The notes: generated from the sequence alone by a model not told the origin. A DNA stretch of 12,603 nt from an uncultured Collinsella sp. (GCA_902493855.1 CABUQV010000040.1:1-12603), one strand, 5' to 3'; positions 1 through 6,157 are shown, numbered from the stretch's first letter. Made by a program: numbers and translations.

Positions 1-808
1 AGATCATCTCGCCCAACGTTCCCTCACAGATTGCGCGGTCCATGAACCTCAGCGACCCCGCCATGCCCTTCTGAGTTCCCGCATGGACAGCCACGTCAAT
101 GAAGAGCTTGGGATAGAACTGCTGAGGGTAGGTGCCCACAACTAGGAGTCCAGCCTTGGTGACATTGCCCTGGGAATCAAGGATATTTAGGCGCTCCAGC
201 TTCGTTTGTTTGTCCGGCGCACCGCGCATTGCCCGGGGCGTCAACGAGAAAGCCCGATCTATCGTACGGTCGACCAGTGTCTCGTCGAGATCGTCCGCGC
301 CCGCACCCGCCACCGCGTCGCGATCGCTCGGAGTCGCTCGACCGTATGACCCCAATGCGAGCACCTCGGTCGATGAAAGCGGCACATCTTTGTCATCGAT
401 GCGCTTGTAGCTGCCGCCCTGGGCGCCTCGCTCTATGACATAGCAGGGCTTGCTCGACGGATCGAGCTCCTCAATCGTAATGACGAGAACGATGACGTCC
501 TGAAGCTCCACTCGCTCGATCGTGTATTTGGGCGGATTGGCCAGCTTTCCTCGACCGCCCGCATCACCCATGCCTGACACAAATTGGTTGAGCACTTTCT
601 CGGTCTCGAAGTTCTCAACCGGGACAAAACCTGCGCGCTCACTCACTCCGAGCACGATGATTCCGCCGGCAGTGTTCGCGAATGCGCTCACCGTTTCCCA
701 CACGTCGCGGGAAAGCGTCGTGGCGCTCTCCTTCACTTCGACGTTAAGATTATCCGAGCCCATACGCCTTAAAGACTCAAGCAGACCGGTCAGCTCGTTT
801 TCGTTCAT
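1..808 (-). CDS. AlbA_2 (Schlafen AlbA_2) domain protein, 3' end outside window
   Basis: Open minus-strand frame from the ATG at 808 to the window edge, 269 codons seen with no stop. The ATG is preceded by AAAGGA at a spacing of about 8. Residues 21-56 carry the AlbA_2 pattern: VEVKES near 23-28, then AFANTAGG (42-49) and VLGV (52-55). The sheet continues through YTIERV and VIVLVITIEELDPSSKPCYV (about 95-124), ending in SYKRIDDKDVPLS (133-145), where the family usually has its Y-R-x-G strand. Residues 155-269 are the start of the region that follows AlbA_2 in COG2865-type proteins, which usually end in a winged helix and are annotated as ATP-binding or transcriptional regulators. That end is not visible here. 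Known for the family: a nucleic-acid or nucleotide-associated fold. Inferred: a DNA-binding regulator that may control itself through the repeats upstream. A nuclease role, as in some Schlafens, is not supported. Confidence 0.85.
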   Translation of the reverse strand, partial: MNENELTGLLESLRRMGSDNLNVEVKESATTLSRDVWETVSAFANTAGGIIVLGVSERAGFVPVENFETEKVLNQFVSGMGDAGGRGKLANPPKYTIERVELQDVIVLVITIEELDPSSKPCYVIERGAQGGSYKRIDDKDVPLSSTEVLALGSYGRATPSDRDAVAGAGADDLDETLVDRTIDRAFSLTPRAMRGAPDKQTKLERLNILDSQGNVTKAGLLVVGTYPQQFYPKLFIDVAVHAGTQKGMAGSLRFMDRAICEGTLGEMI

Positions 809-861
809 CTGCACGTCCTTTCGCTCGGTCCTGCGGAGAATGCCGCGGATAGATTTCCCTC

Positions 862-940
862 GTCTCTCAGTTATCTCTCGTAATTATCTCTCATTTATCT
901 CTCTATCTCTCGGCTTAGAGATAAGAGATAGATAGAGATG
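862..940. repeat. TATCTCTC word cluster 1, partly palindromic
   Basis: TTATCTCTC occurs exactly at 871-879, 884-892 and 895-903, and TATCTCTC at 904-911. Inverted copies follow at 917-924 (AGAGATAA), 924-931 (AGAGATAG) and 934-940 (AGAGATG). The direct and inverted halves can fold into a long imperfect hairpin around 895-939. The spacing is irregular (13, 11 and 9 bp), which fits clustered protein-binding sites better than a slipped simple repeat. The cluster lies between the candidate promoter and the start codon of the AlbA_2 gene, so it would sit in its leader. Confidence 0.75.
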
Positions 941-961
941 GAATGTCTACCATTTGCTTCA

Positions 962-989
962 TTTATACATATTATTGCTGGTAGAACAA
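962..989 (-). promoter_or_regulatory. Candidate promoter of the AlbA_2 gene
   Basis: Read on the minus strand, TTGTTC (984-989) and TATAAA (962-967) are separated by 16 bp, a reasonable sigma-70-type pair in an AT-rich patch. Transcription would start near 955 and give a leader of about 145 nt containing repeat cluster 1. This is predicted from sequence only. Confidence 0.4.
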
Positions 990-991
990 TC

Positions 992-1008
992 GGTATTGAG
1001 ACAATACC
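992..1008. promoter_or_regulatory. Operator-like palindrome GGTATTG-3-CAATACC
   Basis: A perfect 7-bp inverted repeat with a 3-bp spacer lies directly upstream of the candidate -35 of the AlbA_2 gene. Its size and position fit a dimeric repressor or activator site. The cognate protein is unknown. Confidence 0.45.
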
Positions 1009-1030
1009 ATGATTGCCTGTCTCTTTGCTG

Positions 1031-1104
1031 CTCAGTTATCTCTCATATTTTTCTCTCATCTTCCTGTCATCTCTCATATTAGAGACGAATGAGAGACGAG
1101 AGAT
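1031..1104. repeat. TATCTCTC word cluster 2
   Basis: CTCAGTTATCTCTC at 1031-1044 is an exact copy of 866-879 in cluster 1, 165 bp away. ATCTCTCATATT occurs twice (1038-1049 and 1069-1080). CTCTCAT at 1071-1077 pairs with ATGAGAG at 1089-1095 across an 11-nt loop, and GAGAGAC/GAGAGAT words follow to about 1104. The cluster is upstream of the candidate AlbA_2 promoter, so the two clusters bracket it. Confidence 0.7.
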
Positions 1105-1147
1105 ACGCGAGTGATGGACGAGCGAGGATTTTCGGACGGTCGGATAT

Positions 1148-1213
1148 CGAGAGTGGATATTTGGACGGTTTTTGGGGCTTTTGCGGCAGATTCCGTCCAA
1201 ATATCCACTCTCG
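1148..1213. repeat. Perfect 21-bp inverted repeat with 24-nt loop
   Basis: The arm at 1148-1168 (begins CGAGAGTGGATATTTGG) is exactly complementary to 1193-1213. No T tract follows either arm, so it is not a typical terminator. The flanks carry diverged versions of the same word: 1119-1141 (CGAGCGAGGATTTTCGGAC...) and, inverted, 1219-1240 (AGTGTCCAATTTTCCACGCTC). It looks like a REP-type intergenic palindrome. Confidence 0.75.
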
Positions 1214-1378
1214 TTTGGCGAGTGTCCAATTTTCCACGCTCGTGCGGCGGGCACGCGGGACCTATGCCCAATCCGCCAGCATCGTCTTCAGTTCGCCGCA
1301 GAGCCGCGGCCCCATATGGGTATACTCTCGAGGATTCGACTCGATTCGCCCCCGCTGGGGCGTCAAAGGAGACTGCAT

Positions 1379-4300
1379 ATGCCCACTGCCTCAACCGACC
1401 CGCGCGCCGCTGCCGCCGCACTGCTAGTGCCCGGCACTACCTGCCACGGCTTTGCCGTCGAGCGCCGCGAGACCGTGCCCGAGCTCGACTCGGACGCCTA
1501 CGTGCTGCGCCACACCGCCTCGGGCGCTCGCCTGCTGTACCTGGCATGCGACGACGAAAACAAGGCCTTTGCCATTGGCTTTAAGACGCCGCCGGCCGAT
1601 TCCACCGGCGTGTTCCATATTCTTGAGCACTCGGTCCTGTGCGGATCGGCAAAGTTCCCCGTCAAGGAGCCGTTTGTCGACCTGATCAAGAGCTCCATGC
1701 AGACGTTCCTCAACGCCATGACCTACCCCGACAAGACCATCTACCCCGTTGCCACCACCAACGAGCAGGATCTGTACAACCTGATGGACGTGTACCTGGA
1801 CGCGGTGTTCAACCCGGCCATCTACACCAAGCCGACTATTTTTGAGCAGGAGGGCTGGCACTACGAACTGGACCTGCCGGAGGGCGCCGAGGGCGACAGC
1901 AGCTCCGAGAGCCTGCACGAGGGCACGCTGCGCTATAACGGCGTGGTGTTCAACGAGATGAAGGGTGCGCTGTCCGATCCCATGAGCGTGCTGGACGACG
2001 CCGTCAACGCCGCGCTCTACCCCGACACCGCCTATGCACACGAGAGCGGTGGCGACCCGCGCGCGATCCCCGCGCTCACCTACGAGCAGTTCCTGGACAC
2101 GCACGCGCGCCACTACAATCCTTCCAACTCTTATATAACGCTCTACGGCGACCTGGACGTGGACCGCGCGCTGGCCTTTTTGGACGAGCGTTATCTGTCG
2201 CAGCCGAGTGCCGCGAGCCGCCGCATGGACGCTGCCGTCGCCGCCGGCGAGGACCCGTCCACGCTGGCGCCCAATCCGCTGGGCGTGCAGGCACCCGTGA
2301 CCTGCGAGTACAAGCGCGTCGAGATGGCCACCACGACCGAGAACGCCTTGGTGGGCCTGGGCCTGGTGCTGGGCAGCGCGCTCGACCGCAAGCGCACGAT
2401 CGCGGCGGACATCCTGTTCGAGGCGTTGCTGGGCTCCAACGAAGCACCGGTTAAGAAGGCCATTCTGGCCGCCGGCCTGGGCGGCAACGTGGTGAGCTAC
2501 ACCGCGGCCGAGAGCCTGCAGCCCTACGAGCTCATCATGCTGCAAAACGCGCAGCCCGGCGTGGCGCACGAGCTGCGCCGCGTGTTCCAGGACGCCTGCC
2601 GCGACCTATGCGAGCATGGCGTTCCGCGCGAGCGCCTGGAAGCCATCATCAGCAGCAACGAATACGACCTGCGCCAGCGCGACTACGGTATCGCCGACGG
2701 CGTGGCCATTGCGTGCGACGCACTGAGCACATGGCTCTACGATGACGACGCCGCGACGCTGGCGCTCAAGTACGGCCCGGTGTACGAGGAGCTGCGTAGC
2801 GAGCTGGACGGCAACTATTTTGAGGACCTGCTGCGCGAGCTGGTGCTGCAGAACGATCACATGGCACTGGTCGAGCTGGTGCCGTTGGACGCCACCGAGG
2901 GTTCGGAGGGTGCCGAGGCCGCCGAGCTGGCAGCCAAGCGCGATGCCATGACCGATGCCGAGCTGGCCGACGTGGTCGAGTGCACGGCCGCGCTGCGTAC
3001 CGCGCAGGAGGCGGAAGACACGCCCGAGGCCAAGGCCACGCTGCCGCGCCTGCGCGTGTCCGACATTGGCGAGGCGCGCCCCGAGCCGCCGCTGATCGTG
3101 GACACGACCGCGCCCATCCCCTGCCTGCGCCACGGCATCCCCACCAACCGTCTGGCCTACGCCATGCAGTATTTCGACCTGAGCTGCGTCGCGTTTGAGG
3201 ATCTGCCCTATGTGACACTGCTCTGCCGTCTGTTTAAGCAGCTGCCCACGCGCGAGCACTCGGCCGAGGAACTCGACAACTTGCTCGCTGGCAAGCTGGG
3301 CTTTTTGAGCTTTACGACCGAAGTCATGACGCAGCCCGAAGTGGACGGCGTGCGCCCCTACCTGCTGGTGAGCGCCGGCGCCCTGTCCGAGAAGATCGAT
3401 GCGCTGGCGAGCCTGCCGCGCGAGGTATGGTCGAGCACGCTTTTGGCAGATGCCGACGCCGACCGCGTGCACGATGTGCTCATGCAGATTCGCATTGGGC
3501 TTGAGCAGGGCTTTATCAACAACGGACACTCGGCGGCGCTCGGTCGCGCGATGAGCTACAGCTCGCCTTCGGCCGTGGTGCGTGAGCAGCTCTCGGGCGT
3601 AGACTTCTACCTGTTCCTGCGCGATTTGCTCGAGCACTTTGACGAGCGCGTGGACGGGCTGCGTACCAAGCTTGCCGAGCTGGCGGAGCGCATCTTTGTG
3701 GCCGATGGCTGCATGGCGAGCTTTACCGGCAGCGACGAGGACTTTGACGCGTACTGGGATGCCGCGGGCGACCTGGGGCTGGACGCTGGCGACGGCGCCG
3801 ATGCCGGCCGCGACGCGCTCGTGGTGCCGGCGCCGTGCGACCGCCACGAGGCTTTTGTCATCCCCAGCGACATCTGTTTTGCCGCGCGTGCGTGCGATCC
3901 GCGTCGCCTGGGCATTGACGTGACGGGCGCCTGGGCGGTTGCCGCCAACGCGCTCTCCTACGACTACCTGTGGAACGAGATCCGCGTGAAGGGTGGTGCG
4001 TACGGCTGCGGATTCCGCGCGGCCGGCGAGCGTCAGGCGGCGTTCTACACCTACCGCGACCCGGCAATCGACCCCTCGATTGAGCGCGTGGCGCGCGCAG
4101 GCGAATGGCTCGGCAGCTTTGAGCCCGACGAGGCCGCCTTTGAGGGCTTTATCGTGAGCTGCGTGAGCGGCATGGATGCGCCGGTGAAGCCGTACGCGCT
4201 CACCAAGCGCCGCAACACGACCTACCTGGCTGGACTCGATCCGCACGCCCGCGAGGAGCGCCGCGCCCAGATGCTCGCCGCCACGCCCGGTGAGCTGCGC

Positions 4301-4417
4301 TCGCTCGGCACCGACGTGACGCGCATCGCAGCCGAGTCGCCCACCTGCGTCTTTGGCGGCCGCGACGTCATCGCCAAGAGCAGCGCCGGCTTCACCGTAG
4401 TCGACCTGCTGGGCTAA
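1379..4417 (+). CDS. M16C family zinc metallopeptidase (PreP/falcilysin/Cym1-like)
   Basis: A 1012-residue protein, the usual size for single-chain M16C enzymes (about 970-1000). They enclose small unfolded peptides in a two-half chamber and degrade them; in bacteria this one is probably cytoplasmic, as no signal peptide is visible. The inverted zinc motif HILEH is at residues 80-84 (ligands H80 and H84, catalytic E83). The third ligand is E193 in VVFNEMKG. The C-terminal half has the substrate-binding R/Y pair in RVKGGAY (R869, Y875), so both halves look functional. The M16C-associated linker domain lies roughly at 500-720, with an acidic Ala/Glu-rich stretch around 500-560. The frame stays open upstream to about 1172, but the ATG at 1379 has AAAGGAGA at 1365-1372, and the upstream part is palindromic repeat, so 1379 is preferred. 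It is monocistronic, with a strong terminator just downstream. Confidence 0.93.
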   Translation: MPTASTDPRAAAAALLVPGTTCHGFAVERRETVPELDSDAYVLRHTASGARLLYLACDDENKAFAIGFKTPPADSTGVFHILEHSVLCGSAKFPVKEPFVDLIKSSMQTFLNAMTYPDKTIYPVATTNEQDLYNLMDVYLDAVFNPAIYTKPTIFEQEGWHYELDLPEGAEGDSSSESLHEGTLRYNGVVFNEMKGALSDPMSVLDDAVNAALYPDTAYAHESGGDPRAIPALTYEQFLDTHARHYNPSNSYITLYGDLDVDRALAFLDERYLSQPSAASRRMDAAVAAGEDPSTLAPNPLGVQAPVTCEYKRVEMATTTENALVGLGLVLGSALDRKRTIAADILFEALLGSNEAPVKKAILAAGLGGNVVSYTAAESLQPYELIMLQNAQPGVAHELRRVFQDACRDLCEHGVPRERLEAIISSNEYDLRQRDYGIADGVAIACDALSTWLYDDDAATLALKYGPVYEELRSELDGNYFEDLLRELVLQNDHMALVELVPLDATEGSEGAEAAELAAKRDAMTDAELADVVECTAALRTAQEAEDTPEAKATLPRLRVSDIGEARPEPPLIVDTTAPIPCLRHGIPTNRLAYAMQYFDLSCVAFEDLPYVTLLCRLFKQLPTREHSAEELDNLLAGKLGFLSFTTEVMTQPEVDGVRPYLLVSAGALSEKIDALASLPREVWSSTLLADADADRVHDVLMQIRIGLEQGFINNGHSAALGRAMSYSSPSAVVREQLSGVDFYLFLRDLLEHFDERVDGLRTKLAELAERIFVADGCMASFTGSDEDFDAYWDAAGDLGLDAGDGADAGRDALVVPAPCDRHEAFVIPSDICFAARACDPRRLGIDVTGAWAVAANALSYDYLWNEIRVKGGAYGCGFRAAGERQAAFYTYRDPAIDPSIERVARAGEWLGSFEPDEAAFEGFIVSCVSGMDAPVKPYALTKRRNTTYLAGLDPHAREERRAQMLAATPGELRSLGTDVTRIAAESPTCVFGGRDVIAKSSAGFTVVDLLG

Positions 4418-4423
4418 GGCACC

Positions 4424-4464
4424 AAGGTAGATTTTTGGGACATGCCCGAAAATCTACCTTTTTT
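4424..4464 (+). terminator. Rho-independent terminator of the M16C peptidase gene
   Basis: AAGGTAGATTTT (4424-4435) pairs exactly with 4449-4460. The stem continues through a T-G wobble and GGG/CCC, leaving a 5-nt loop (4440-4444), and a run of six T follows (4459-4464). It begins 7 bp after the stop codon. Part of the sequence recurs inverted at 7199-7217, so the hairpin may belong to a repeated family used as a terminator. Confidence 0.9.
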
Positions 4465-4505
4465 CTGCGGCTTGGGCGGGGTGCCGCAGCCCACCGCGGC
4501 GGTTT

Positions 4506-4562
4506 GTCTTAATCTGTAACATCTAGACGGCAATATCGGCTCCAGATGTTACAGGTCGAGAC
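4506..4562. repeat. Intergenic palindrome, copy A (GTCT-AATCTGTAACA family)
   Basis: Left arm GTCTTAATCTGTAACATCT (4506-4524) and right arm AGATGTTACAGGTCGAGAC (4544-4562) are complementary at 16 of 19 positions. Two of the three differences would be G-U pairs in RNA. The outer words match copy B, and there is no T tract. Confidence 0.7.
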
Positions 4563-4586
4563 GTTCCCGAACGGCACCAGCTCTTT

Positions 4587-4643
4587 GTCTCAATCTGTAA
4601 CAACTAGGTCCAATTTTGCCGAGTTACTGTGACAGATCGAGAC
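4587..4643. repeat. Intergenic palindrome, copy B (GTCTCAATCTGTAACA family)
   Basis: Left arm GTCTCAATCTGTAACAACT (4587-4605) is near-complementary to the right part ending in ACAGATCGAGAC (4632-4643), with a short insertion in the right arm (TGTGACAG where copy A has GTTACAG). Its left arm begins 81 bp after that of copy A. The arms are conserved between copies while the loops differ, as expected of a REP-like family and not of a recent simple duplication. Confidence 0.65.
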
Positions 4644-4715
4644 GAACTGCCGCAGACGCCCACTCCACAGCACAGACCACCACAAAGATGCCTGTCCCCA
4701 TTCTCAGTGGTGATT

Positions 4716-4751
4716 CGAACACTTGTTCTATACGCACACATGTTCTATAGT
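4716..4751 (+). promoter_or_regulatory. hicAB promoter with overlapping SOS-box-like site
   Basis: TTGTTC (4723-4728) and TATAGT (4746-4751) are spaced 17 bp apart, a good sigma-70-type promoter. The -35 overlaps CGAACACTTGTTCT (4716-4729), whose GAAC-N4-GTTC core fits the Gram-positive/actinobacterial LexA box type. TGTTCTATA occurs twice, at 4724-4732 and 4741-4749. If real, transcription would be LexA-repressed and rise after DNA damage. Confidence 0.5.
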
Positions 4752-4759
4752 AGAGGTGC

Positions 4760-4797
4760 TTGCAACGACCTGAAATTGCAACTAGAATATAGTTGCA
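4760..4797 (+). promoter_or_regulatory. Candidate HicB/HicAB operator: three TGCAAC half-sites
   Basis: TTGCAAC occurs at 4760-4766 and 4776-4782, 16 bp apart. The second copy forms a perfect 8-bp inverted repeat, TGCAACTA (4777-4784) with TAGTTGCA (4790-4797), across a 5-bp spacer. The sites lie between the promoter -10 and the hicA start, where ribbon-helix-helix antitoxins commonly bind to autoregulate. Confidence 0.55.
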
Positions 4798-4811
4798 GAA
4801 TGTGAGGCGGG

Positions 4812-5075
4812 ATGACTCGATCCGATAAACTCATCGCCCAACTGTTTAGCTGCCCTTCAACTTATCGGTATGCGGATTTTTTAAAAGTCATGGCTTCATA
4901 TGGCTTTGAAATGGACAGCAAAGGCAAGACATCCGGATCGCGCGTTCGCTTCTACAGGCCATCAGATGGCAGGATGTTCGTAATGCACGCACCTCATCCA
5001 TCTGACGAATTGACGGCGGGAACCATTCGAAACATCGTTCGCTTTCTGCAAGATGTCGGAGGTAGTCATGAGTAA
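4812..5075 (+). CDS. hicA: HicA-family mRNA interferase toxin
   Basis: An 87-residue protein of the HicA toxin family (dsRNA-binding-like fold; ribosome-independent mRNA cleavage in studied members). The core reads KTSGSRVRFYRPSDGRMFVM, then HAPHPSDEL and a helical end TAGTIRNIVRFLQDVG. Classical HicA has its catalytic His in a GSHxxF motif. Here that position is Arg (GSR), as in the HicA subfamily that keeps H-x-PHP, so whether H82-type chemistry is retained is open; the histidines of HAPHP are the natural candidates. Translation starts at the ATG at 4812 behind GAGG at 4804-4807, a close spacing. The stop overlaps the hicB start by 8 bp, so the two are coupled. The gene and its leader are AT-richer than the neighbours, consistent with acquisition by transfer. 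Confidence 0.87.
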   Translation: MTRSDKLIAQLFSCPSTYRYADFLKVMASYGFEMDSKGKTSGSRVRFYRPSDGRMFVMHAPHPSDELTAGTIRNIVRFLQDVGGSHE

Positions 5076-5397
5076 CGTTTTGGCATACAAGGGTTATTTC
5101 GCCCCGGTCGAGTTCGATGCCGAACAGCATGTGCTAACAGGTATGGTCGCCGGCATTAGGGACGCAATCGTATTTGAAGGCTCCACGGCTGAAGAAGTGG
5201 AACAATGCTTCCACAACGCCGTCGACGATTACCTTGAGTTTTGCGCCGAGAAGGGCAAGGAACCCGAGCGGGCTTTTAAGGGCTCGTTCAACGTAAGAAC
5301 GGGCTCTGAGCTCCACAAGCAAGCAGCGCTGGCAGCGGCAAAGAAGGGTGAGTCACTCAATAAGTTTGTGACTGAAGCGATCGCTGCGGCGCTGTGA
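5068..5397 (+). CDS. hicB: HicB-family antitoxin
   Basis: A 109-residue antitoxin expected to bind and block HicA and to repress the operon. The N-terminal part (YKGYFAPVEFDAEQHVLTG, then GSTAEEVEQCFHNAVDDYLEFC) is the degenerate RNase H-like HicB fold. Residues from about 74 (FNVRTGSELHKQAALAAAKK) to the end (SLNKFVTEAIAAAL) form a ribbon-helix-helix DNA-binding domain. The ATG at 5068 is chosen over the in-frame ATG at 5053 because GGAGG at 5058-5062 is correctly placed for it and because it gives the usual overlap with hicA. The order toxin then antitoxin is typical for hicAB. Confidence 0.9.
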   Translation: MSNVLAYKGYFAPVEFDAEQHVLTGMVAGIRDAIVFEGSTAEEVEQCFHNAVDDYLEFCAEKGKEPERAFKGSFNVRTGSELHKQAALAAAKKGESLNKFVTEAIAAAL

Positions 5398-5409
5398 AGG
5401 CAACGTCGA

Positions 5410-5454
5410 GTCGAAGCCGCCACAAAGGGCGCCTTTGTGGCGGCTTCGACGTTT
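5410..5454 (+). terminator. Long hairpin after hicB, probable terminator
   Basis: GTCGAAGCCGCCACAAAGG (5410-5428) is exactly complementary to 5432-5450, giving a 19-bp stem with a 3-nt loop 13 bp past the hicB stop. Only GTTTG follows, so the T tract is weak. Termination is likely but may be incomplete, and an alternative outer pairing (AACGTCGA 5402-5409 with TCGACGTT 5446-5453) is possible. Confidence 0.65.
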
Positions 5455-5463
5455 GCCCAGATA

Positions 5464-5502
5464 AAACCTGCCAAAATAAACCTGTCCCTTTTTGGTAGGT
5501 TT
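5464..5502 (+). promoter_or_regulatory. Leader hairpin ahead of the cyclo-ligase gene
   Basis: AAACCTGCCAAAA (5464-5476) pairs with TTTTGGTAGGTTT (5490-5502) with a single G-T wobble, leaving a 13-nt loop that repeats AAACCTG. The right arm ends 4 nt before the GAGGGAG ribosome binding site (5507-5513), so the fold could affect initiation. It could equally be another intergenic palindrome. Confidence 0.4.
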
Positions 5503-5518
5503 GGGAGAGGGAGCCGGG

Positions 5519-6115
5519 ATGGACAAGGCTGAGTTGCGGCGGGCGGTGATTGCCCAGCGCGATGCTCTTGATTTGGATGTGCAGGCGGCGAAGTCCGCCA
5601 CTATCTGTGCGCGGCTTGTTGAGCTGTTGGATCGCTTGGGTGCCGCGGCGCCGCACACCGTTGCTGTCTATGCCGCGATGGGTTCCGAGGTCGACCCAGC
5701 CGCGTTTGCCGCTGCGGCCGCCAAACGTGGCTGGCGCGTAGCCTATCCGTGCATGCTCTCGGCAATTGATGCCGCAGCTTGTGGCCAGCGCATGTGCATG
5801 CGGGCAGTTGCCGCCGACGATGCGTCCGCGGCTCCGTTTATCGCCCACCCCACGTGGGCCTTCGCGGCCACGGACATCGACAGCGACCGCTTCCCCATCG
5901 TGCCTGCCGAAGCTCTCGACATGATCGTCGTGCCGCTCGTGGCCTTCGACCAAACCGGCGCGCGCCTAGGCTACGGCGGCGGTTGTTACGACCGCTACCT
6001 GCCTATGCTCTCGCCCGCATGCCAAATCATCGGCATCGCCTTTGACGAGCAGCGTGTCGACCACGTTCCCACCGACGCCCACGACCTGCCGCTACCCCAC
6101 ATCATCAGCGCCTAA
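5519..6115 (+). CDS. 5-formyltetrahydrofolate cyclo-ligase
   Basis: A 198-residue cytoplasmic enzyme (5-FCL/MTHFS family, usually about 180-200 residues) that uses ATP to convert 5-formyl-THF to 5,10-methenyl-THF, returning this dead-end folate to the one-carbon pool. Seen: the N-terminal basic helix LRRAVIAQRDAL (6-17), the substrate-region strand VAVYAAMGSEVD (48-59), and the ATP/Mg signature VAFDQTGARLGYGGG followed by CYDRYL (141-161). The C-terminal IGIAFDEQRVDHVPTDAHD (171-189) is also typical. A TTG at 5492 would add 9 residues, but the ATG at 5519 has GAGGGAG 5 nt upstream and agrees with family N-termini. It is transcribed alone, converging on metA. Both serve one-carbon/methionine metabolism, but opposite strands argue against an operon. 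Confidence 0.92.
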   Translation: MDKAELRRAVIAQRDALDLDVQAAKSATICARLVELLDRLGAAAPHTVAVYAAMGSEVDPAAFAAAAAKRGWRVAYPCMLSAIDAAACGQRMCMRAVAADDASAAPFIAHPTWAFAATDIDSDRFPIVPAEALDMIVVPLVAFDQTGARLGYGGGCYDRYLPMLSPACQIIGIAFDEQRVDHVPTDAHDLPLPHIISA

Positions 6116-6157
6116 CCGCTGCCACATCAGACACGGCTACAGCAGTACCATCGCAGC

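Larger units (their letters stand above)
809..1378. other. Repeat-rich 570-bp gap between divergent genes
   Basis: No convincing gene lies between the minus-strand AlbA_2 gene and the plus-strand M16 peptidase. The open frames here run through palindromes and have no ribosome binding sites. The left part (840-1110) is AT-rich and holds two clusters of TATCTCTC-type words, a candidate minus-strand promoter and a palindrome. The middle (1119-1242) holds a perfect 21-bp inverted repeat and degenerate relatives of it. The right part (1290-1378) leads into the peptidase: a possible -10 TATACT at 1321-1326 without a good -35, and a GCCCC/GGGGC hairpin at 1348-1361 just before the Shine-Dalgarno sequence. 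Confidence 0.7.
4418..4811. other. 394-bp gap with terminator, paired palindromes and hicA control region
   Basis: No gene is supported here. In order it holds the terminator at 4424-4464, a second small hairpin (CTGCGGC 4465-4471 with GCCGCAG 4483-4489), two related palindromes (4506-4562 and 4587-4643), a featureless stretch to about 4710, and the hicAB promoter and operator region (4716-4811). Confidence 0.7.

Noticed and set aside
522..935. Plus-strand frame opposite the AlbA_2 gene
   Set aside because: The minus-strand frame has the AlbA_2 signature and a good ribosome binding site; this one is Ser/Arg-rich with neither.
862..1104. CRISPR array or simple microsatellite for the TATCTCTC words
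   Set aside because: Repeats are 8-14 bp, irregularly spaced and in both orientations; no spacer-repeat periodicity, no cas genes, and the text between copies is not a slipped unit.
1036..1254. 72-codon minus-strand frame through the repeats
   Set aside because: Runs across the repeat words and both arms of the palindrome; no ribosome binding site or recognisable protein.
1172..1378. 69-residue N-terminal extension of the M16C peptidase
   Set aside because: It would translate through the 21-bp palindrome, and the ATG at 1379 has a strong Shine-Dalgarno sequence and family-like N-terminus.
1424..2569. Minus-strand frame (381 codons) over the N-terminal half of the M16C gene
   Set aside because: Same reason: shadow frame, repetitive Gln/Val/His composition, no domain.
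2606..4246. Long minus-strand frame (546 codons) inside the M16C gene
   Set aside because: Antisense shadow of a gene with clear catalytic motifs; its His/Arg/Val-rich composition is typical of reversed GC-rich codons.
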